In this document: piece after piece, positions 59,301 to 64,000 of the stretch
Numbering within the stretch: the first letter of the stretch is position 1
Layout: every line of letters starts with the position of its first letter
Assembly (NCBI GenBank): GCA_036362985.1
Contig: JAYGXS010000004.1
Location: 43,000,024 to 43,064,023 of the forward strand
Direction: 5' to 3'
Length of the DNA stretch: 64,000 bases
Source of the DNA: Ligula intestinalis
Lineage: Eukaryota > Platyhelminthes > Cestoda > Diphyllobothriidea > Diphyllobothriidae
The notes under the pieces: generated by a model
What the model saw: only the letters and a program-made list of their open reading frames with translations
What the model was told of the DNA's origin: nothing
The model's database searches: none
Translations under genes and position numbers: made by a program

Positions 59301-62300
59301 GACATCTCAGCTACCCGAAGATGTGAGTCCTACTCTGGCGAAATCGTTAAAGTGCTTTAATGCACGTAGGACGCTTTTGACTTATCCTGGTTAGGCGCCT
59401 TCTATCCCGCCCCAACGAAATTTCCAGATTTATTTTGTTTTCTATGTAGAATGGTCATTTACTTCTATTACACGTCCTAGCTCCGTGTTGGATATCACTC
59501 AAGTAGCGTGCCTTGCTAATCGTTACCTGGTTAGCCCTTAACATCTGGAAACTGTCGTTGTTTTATCTAGAGTGCAATTACTTCATTGCACCTTAAATAC
59601 CCCATCTTTGTTGGGCTTTTATTATTCCGAAAGCGAAATTACCTCAGTTACTCGAGTCTTGGGTACATAATTTCCAAGTTCACTTTAAGTTAACCAGTTC
59701 AAATTTATGTGAACTGTTCGTTACAAGATTACAGAAAGTACCAGTTGTTGGTCTTCGTGCCTATTTTTCCTCGACATGTTTTTTTCCTTCCAGAAATTTC
59801 CCCTGCAGTGGAGTGGCTTCATGGCCTTAAAGAATGACAAGGTCTATGTCCAGATGCACTACCTCTCCGGGAATCGCGATCTTATTCAAACTTGTATGAG
59901 TGTTATCGCTGACCGGCTACAATCAGTTGAGGACTCCTTGCATCCCGACGGAATTCATTCTATTCCCATTCTTCGAATCACGCAACGCATGCGTCTTGAA
60001 AATCCCCAGCTCGAAGCCGTACAGGCAAAGCTACGCGAGCCAAACAGTTTTTGCATGTGTCTTGCGTTGGCTGGGACCTCTGTTGGCTCTGAATTCATGA
60101 CAGAAGAATTGACGCGGAATAACGTCATCCTACAAGAGAATTTTATCATGTACATGCAGGATAAGGTTGCCGCGGGGATCATAAGCTGTCCGCCATCACA
60201 AGAGGTGCGTTAACTCTCTTTCACAAACTCTTGTCATCTTTTATGATTTTACTTCGTTGGCTAGGTACATCTTTTCCGACCGAGACTTATCGGTTCTTGT
60301 TCTAGCAGCCTGCTCACCCTAGCCTGAGCGGTACGGAGACGCTAATAAGAAGACCTGTTACTGTTATTCTCCATTGCTGAAGGCACGCTTTCGGACTTTA
60401 TTTCCACCGAACGTGCAAAACAGACTAGAACCAGTGTTTGGGACAGCAATTGGTTCGTGGCCCAGCCGGGGTTATTATTTAGGCTATCCACTTTAGTGGA
60501 CTAATCGTCCTATGCCCACGCTTGATAAACCAAGCCTTTCACTGTACTTCCAGCAGCACTTTTGTCGACTTGTCTAGTGTTGTGGGAGCCATTCGGCTCA
60601 AAATTATCCACCCGATTTCTGGATTCACTGCAGTTATCGAATTTTATTTTACTATCAGAACTTCCTGGTTTTTTTTTAGCAACCTTTATACATCGGCAGA
60701 ATCTACGCCCGTGTTTTTAATCCGATTTTTTTTGCCGGGAGTTTTATGAAGGCGTCGGAGACCCCCGACGGTGTTATGTTTAGGGTCTGACTGTTATGGA
60801 AACTTACTTCAAAGGCATTTGCCTTAAAACGCTTTCAAGTGTGTTTGTCCATTATGCCTGTTTCCAAACTACTACCGCCTCTATTAGTATCGAGTTCGTT
60901 CATTTTGTACGTTGATAGTGAGACAAACGACCTTCATTCTCCGTCTGTTGCGACTGCATTTTGAAGACTTCTACTTTTGCGCATACGCCTTTCGCTGAGT
61001 CGAATGACCCAAATTCCAGTAACTTTGTAAGGCAGTAAATAGTCTATTTTAGAGAGATCAGTTGGCGATATGTCGACACGATAAAATTTGATGATACCCG
61101 CAATGGGCAGTAGTAAAAAAATTCCAGTGTGCTTTTCCTACAATGGGCGTTGGTGAGCATAACCAAGATGTGGATTTTTGCACAGAAGCACAACCATCTC
61201 AGCCCAGCCAGTTGGTCAGTCAGACTCTTGTCCCATAAGACTAGGAAAACTCGGTTTATAACAAATACCAGAAAATTAACGATGTCTGGATGAACGTATA
61301 TTATCACCTTTTTCATACCTAAAATCGGCTTTTTACATCAAAAAGTGATTCATTTGATCTGATGTAGGCCATTACGTTTTCTGTGAACCATATACGGTTC
61401 TTCTTCGTCAGTCTTCGTATGCTTTATGATATGCGGAAGCTTCAATATTTGCCATTTTAGCCATCAGAGGCAGAATCATATAGGGTCTTATCCAATTATA
61501 AGCGTTTTCGTCACACCTTGTGGCGTCGCTCGAACAAGGAAGACGTACAGTTAAAGTGGCTTAGTTATGTTCTGCTTCTGAAGGAATCCGCAGGTGGACG
61601 GCAGTAGATTGGGCCGTAGGACGATGAATGTAGTATGATTCCTTGCGATCAAAGTGTTGCTGTTGTCAAATTAAGGTTCAATCGTAGCCGCTGATATAGT
61701 AAAATGTGTATCTATAGAACGAGCAGGAAGTCTTCCATGTGGCAACTCACAAACTCCGTCGTTAAATGTAATGATGATTCTGTGCATGCATGTAATGCTG
61801 CCTGAATGAATGAATCTAACGCATATTTTCTTCATCATAACTGATGAATTAGAAAATCCCATCGCCCGGAACAGAAATTTATTCAGCAGTTTTCGGGCCG
61901 GGGGAAAATTTACTGCCCCCAATGATCAGTAATAAAATACCAAGTTGTTCGAATGTTTGTTCCATTAGTTACTTGTGAATGTAATTTATGAAGAATACAG
62001 TAGCATCCTAGAATCTCATTGCTTATTATAGCAAGCTGAAATGTATCAGTAGCTCCTAGAGCGGAGGGTGACGTCAGCGAACCTAGTCTTTCTCTCGCAG
62101 TATAGCGTTTTCAGGTTAGTTTAGTATAGTTTGTTTGTCTGATTTGAAACCAAGCTAAGGATATGTGAGATGATATTTGTCGAGAAATTCAAGGTAACCT
62201 CTGAAGCCTAAAGCGATATGTCACAACCTGAAAAAAGTTCGTTGAGTTGGGGAGATGTTAAATACTAGCGACAATGTTATGGGACATTAAAAATTATACG

Positions 62301-62607
62301 TATAGTAAATGGCACGCTGTTTTTATCCTGAATCTTCTTCTCCTTACTTGCAGAGGAACGTTATTTGTTTTGGCCTATTGGGTGCACTGCTATTAGTAAA
62401 ATTACAATTTTGTTCTTAACGACTTCTACCTCTTTCTCTCTCCCACCTCCCTTACCGTTCATCCTTTTTGACTTGCAGAATCCCTTCGTGATGCACATAT
62501 TCCCTCCATGCGACTTCTCTCGAACGCAGCTGCAACAGGTGGCACCGGAACTCCTGCGACTCCTGACGCAAAGTGCAATACCCCACATGCTTATAGTCGT
62601 TGTGTGA
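47280..62607 (+). CDS. spen: split ends / SPEN orthologue (Msx2-interacting protein), 11 coding exons
   Basis: Spen-family nuclear regulator that binds RNA through RRMs and recruits SMRT/NCoR-type co-repressors through SPOC; in animals it acts in Notch, Wnt and hormone signalling. Coding exons: 47280-47359, 47475-47837, 47895-48229, 48266-48417, 48453-48901, 48936-49013, 49363-50586, 52411-57418, 58531-59322, 59794-60204, 62479-62607. They sum to 9,021 nt (3,006 residues plus TGA), with GT-AG at every border. RRM1 is at about residues 5-80, RRM2 182-255, RRM3 279-345 and RRM4 363-434. A disordered Ser/Pro/Lys-rich region follows to about 2560, then an Ala/Gln-rich part, then SPOC at 2828-3006. 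Human SPEN is about 3,660 residues, so length and layout fit. The start has an in-frame stop just upstream. The domain identification is secure; minor exon borders and any unlisted micro-exon are less so. Confidence 0.93.
47475..47837 (+). CDS. spen: spen exon 2: rest of RRM1 and Ser-rich linker
   Basis: Opens after TTTTAG with HGKIQNVRIHDAGQTRGAVV (RNP1-like GAVVAFLD follows), completing RRM1, then a Ser-rich linker (SSSSSPCSSRSSSPQCG). The donor GTATTC at 47838 starts a 57-nt intron. Joining to exon 3 keeps frame (phase 2). Confidence 0.82.
47895..48229 (+). CDS. spen: spen exon 3: RRM2
   Basis: A basic linker (KRHARRESRASRSSN) precedes RRM2, which opens with LRITQLPLRSSDTNLREGLF and continues HEYKKHGKITSIVVKGSG to the RNP1-like SAHITFK. 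The GLFHEYKKHGK stretch is typical of Spen RRM2. Donor GTAAGA at 48230, phase 1, 36-nt intron. Confidence 0.88.
48266..48417 (+). CDS. spen: spen exon 4: first half of RRM3
   Basis: Encodes an acidic linker, then KATKTLFVGNLCSASVTQED with RNP2 LFVGNL, ending VYGDII. Donor GTAAGT at 48418, phase 0, 35-nt intron. Confidence 0.88.
48453..48901 (+). CDS. spen: spen exon 5: end of RRM3 and RRM4
   Basis: Starts EIDIKTQTNQPGTSYAFVQY (RNP1 of RRM3), then LGFGKSQPSNVVWLDNLSVS (RNP2 of RRM4 is VWLDNL) and RALLYFDTIEAAQRAL. LGFGKSxPSN between RRM3 and RRM4 is a hallmark of the family. Ends phase 2 before GTAACC; 34-nt intron. Confidence 0.9.
48936..49013 (+). CDS. spen: spen exon 6: short helical exon after RRM4
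   Basis: 78 nt encoding REKIQEILAACWPTYGNVFQ and then IMDDSR. Read without splicing, the preceding frame would stop at 48903-48905; the 34-nt intron restores it. Donor GTCGGT (49014) is a weaker consensus. Confidence 0.75.
49014..49362 (+). other. spen intron 6, with (TTAC)n
   Basis: 349 nt with a TTAC tetranucleotide run at about 49188-49208. Acceptor TATTTTCAG at 49354-49362. Confidence 0.75.
49363..50586 (+). CDS. spen: spen exon 7: Ser/Arg-rich region and coiled segment
   Basis: 408 residues, disordered. The first part is rich in SR/SRSR-type words (SRSRFSNSRSRHSNSRSGST), the middle in Pro/Ser/Gln, and the end has a short charged helix, EALTELERERAELLRQLSLL. Donor GTAAGT at 50587 (phase 2). 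Confidence 0.85.
50587..52410 (+). other. spen intron 7
   Basis: 1,824 nt, A+T-rich with a GGA/GAA-rich patch near 51500-51640. ORFs there have no motif. Acceptor TCCTTCTTAG. Confidence 0.75.
52411..57418 (+). CDS. spen: spen exon 8: giant disordered-region exon
   Basis: 5,008 nt encoding about 1,669 residues with no stop. Features in order: a Pro run (PPPPPPPPIPVP) near 52665; many SP/TP sites; Lys-rich basic stretches that could be nuclear localisation signals (STKRRRLKKKKDSDEEDW near 54465); a long Ser/Lys-rich part; an acidic part (55540-55960); then VQRVIERVKQEKDEE near 56610, TRRLSQASSVSSEPRELM near 56925 and VIDSVVQGEFSHEEYVQKVI near 57160. Low-complexity sequence of this length is usual for the middle of Spen proteins. 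Ends phase 0 before GTAAGT. Confidence 0.9.
57419..58530 (+). other. spen intron 8
   Basis: 1,112 nt, A+T-rich, no repeat family or ORF of note. Acceptor TATCTACCAG. Confidence 0.75.
58531..59322 (+). CDS. spen: spen exon 9: Ala/Gln-rich region
   Basis: 264 residues, Ala- and Gln-rich. Includes TAAAAAASLLLNPAALSS, LLNQQQQQQHRQQAAAISS and an alanine/methionine stretch (EYFAAATMAAMAVM). GC content is much higher than in the flanking introns. Ends phase 0 at LPED before GTGAGT. Confidence 0.85.
59323..59793 (+). other. spen intron 9
   Basis: 471 nt, A+T-rich, with a T-run before the acceptor CTTCCAG. Confidence 0.75.
59794..60204 (+). CDS. spen: spen exon 10: SPOC domain, main part
   Basis: Encodes the SPOC core: KFPLQWSGFMALKNDKVYVQ, MHYLSGN, IPILRITQRMRLENPQLEAV, FCMCLALAG, and FIMYMQDKVAAGIISCPPSQE. 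LRI.QRMRLE contains arginines known in SHARP/SPEN to contact phosphorylated SMRT/NCoR peptides. Phase 0 at both ends. Confidence 0.95.
60205..62478 (+). other. spen intron 10
   Basis: 2,274 nt, the longest intron. A+T-rich with no recognised repeat. The acceptor TTGACTTGCAG precedes the last coding exon. Confidence 0.75.
62479..62607 (+). CDS. spen: spen exon 11: end of SPOC and stop
   Basis: Encodes NPFVMHIFPPCDFSRTQLQQ, then a short tail that includes HMLIVVV and ends in TGA. FPPC.FS and the closing HMLIV strand are the conserved end of SPEN SPOC domains, so the protein stops right at the domain edge. Confidence 0.93.
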   Translation, partial: NPFVMHIFPPCDFSRTQLQQVAPELLRLLTQSAIPHMLIVVV

Positions 62608-63903
62608 TGCACGTCGTGTTTGTGTACTTCATCTTCTCCCCGTTCCTGTTTGCTGCTAGACCCTCACCTCGGGGCTGTCCTCTCACGATCCCAAACCAAC
62701 CTTGGCATTTACAACAACTTTCCCAGTCTTTCGTCGCGCTCGCGTTGTCTCCGCTCTCACATCCTTCGTCGTGCAGGTCACGCACGATGTGCTGCGGTCG
62801 ATGCTGCCGCTGCCGCCGCCATTGCGCACATCTCACGCCTGTCACGCCGTGACTGTTTGGTGGTCGCTCGCTCGCGCGCGACATCGATCACTCGCTGTCT
62901 TTCCTCTCTACGCTCCGATTGGCTCCCTGTCTCGACGCCTGCAGAGCTATCTCGCTCGCTTTCTCTCTCTCTCTTTCTCTCTCAGTGTGTGCGTGTGTGA
63001 ATCTCCGGACTGACGGCTATCGCTGTCATCGATCCGTCGTCGCCGCGCCCTCTTGCAGGCTCGGCGATGGCAACCAGGCTACGAAGGCTCTCGCTCTCCA
63101 CCTTGGCAGAACGAGAGAGAGAAAAGTGGTGGGCGTGTGCGTTTCGCACACGGAGCCTACGCGGTGCGTGCGTGCGCGCACACACACACACACATGCGGC
63201 AAACCTGCCGATGCAGGTTAGCGTGTCAGCTAGTTACCGCAGAGGAAGGCATGTGAAGGAGGGGCGGTTTTGCTGTCAATTTGGCGGCTTTCGCCGGCTG
63301 TACACAGAGAGTCCTGCGGTTAGTGTGTCTCTGCTAACAAACAAGTATCGCCTTCACCCAATCGGTATCATTCCATCTCATCGCCGCTGAGGATGTGTCT
63401 TGGCGCATCGATTATGGTGTTGCTGTCAAAATGTCTGCGGATTTTTGTTCTTTCATCGCTTCTCTATGCATACTACAGGACGGCTGTCTTTGTGCGTTCG
63501 CATTCTCCCCTTGTCTCCCCTCTAATGTCTAAATACCTATCTGACCTCTGCAGTCGTGGCGACCGAACCTTGGAGATTGGCCTATTTTACTGAAACGGGC
63601 AGCAGTTCGTGGTATCTTGCTCTGTATATATCCTAGTGTACATACATATATATATTTCCGAAGCAGTGTAATTGACCATGTTGAGTTAACGATTTTGAAT
63701 GGAGGATTTGTCGATAGTTTGCCGTGTGGAATGTAAATACACCGAGTATATATAATTCGCCGTCTCCGCCTTACTCCTTTCGGAACGAACCAGTGAGATG
63801 GACGGAGTATTCGCGCTCGAGGTGGTTTTACCTATATAAAACCGTTAGTCTATTTGCTCTCTCCCCGAGTTTTGTCCGGTTTATCCCTCTTAGATTTAAT
63901 AAA
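62608..63903 (+). other. spen 3' UTR (inferred)
   Basis: About 1.3 kb from the stop codon to the first good poly(A) signal. It includes C/T-rich runs (about 62960-62990) and a CA dinucleotide tract at about 63177-63194. ORFs here (for example 63067-63390) are short and repeat-driven. Length is inferred from the signal only. Confidence 0.5.
63898..63903 (+). terminator. poly(A) signal AATAAA
   Basis: AATAAA followed within about 25-40 nt by a T-rich stretch (CATTTTTGACGTC), as expected for a cleavage site ending the spen transcript. Confidence 0.55.
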
Positions 63904-64000
63904 CGCCGCCGTAACCTTCAGGCAGGCCATTTTTGACGTCTTCATCCTAATTAATTATTTTTAGAACAATGGTTTAGTCTGGATTAGTGTAATTCGCGGT

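Noticed and set aside
62620..63390. ORFs downstream of spen
   Set aside because: They overlap in several frames over CT and CA repeats and lie in the inferred 3' UTR.
1..64000. CRISPR array, rRNA genes, bacterial operons
   Set aside because: No regularly spaced short repeats with unique spacers, no rRNA-like blocks, and the gene structure is clearly eukaryotic.

Overview
This is a eukaryotic nuclear window. Its right quarter holds one large spliced gene on the + strand, and most of the rest is transposon-derived sequence. Three things point to a flatworm (Platyhelminthes): introns of only 34-57 nt at the 5' end of the gene followed by kilobase introns, a Ty3/gypsy pol remnant of the CsRn1/Kobel style, and a Penelope-like element. 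A large-genome tapeworm or a fluke is my best guess, and this is inference. I see no prokaryotic genes, CRISPR arrays or rRNA.

Layout. 1-9172: A+T-rich and mostly featureless, with one dispersed repeat, a 185-bp tandem duplication, one possible internal exon on the - strand (3765-4014) and an unrecognised ORF. 9173-12626: a repeat unit bounded by 141-bp direct repeats and carrying a long coiled-coil ORF on the - strand, split by an amber codon. 13.8-18.7 kb: copies of dispersed repeat families B and D and a badly decayed Ty3/gypsy pol. 19.9-21.2 kb: a long foldback and a solo LTR with a 5-bp target duplication. 21.9-27.4 kb: a complete but inactivated Ty3/gypsy element (two 450-bp LTRs, Gag-protease-RT-RNase H-integrase) nested inside an older solo LTR (family A); both insertions keep 4-bp target duplications. 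27.6-29.6 kb: Penelope-like remnants with part of the RT and a GIY-YIG nuclease. 30-37 kb: more family A and B copies and a foldback carrying two tRNA-like sequences. 39.15-41.9 kb: a 5'-truncated Helitron (- strand) with a Pif1-like helicase pseudogene and a recognisable 3' hairpin ending in CTAG. 42.6-43.2 kb: a 560-bp element with terminal inverted repeats.

47,280-62,607: a split ends / SPEN (Msx2-interacting protein) orthologue in eleven coding exons. My exon lengths sum to 9,021 nt, exactly 3,006 codons plus stop, and every junction keeps frame with GT-AG borders. It encodes four N-terminal RRMs, a very long Ser/Pro/Lys-rich disordered region (mostly one 5-kb exon), an Ala/Gln-rich segment and a C-terminal SPOC domain. 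This is the layout of a Spen-family transcriptional regulator that binds RNA through the RRMs and recruits co-repressors or RNA-processing factors through SPOC. A poly(A) signal lies at 63,898.

The only convincing functional protein-coding gene is spen. The other coding sequence belongs to decayed transposable elements.
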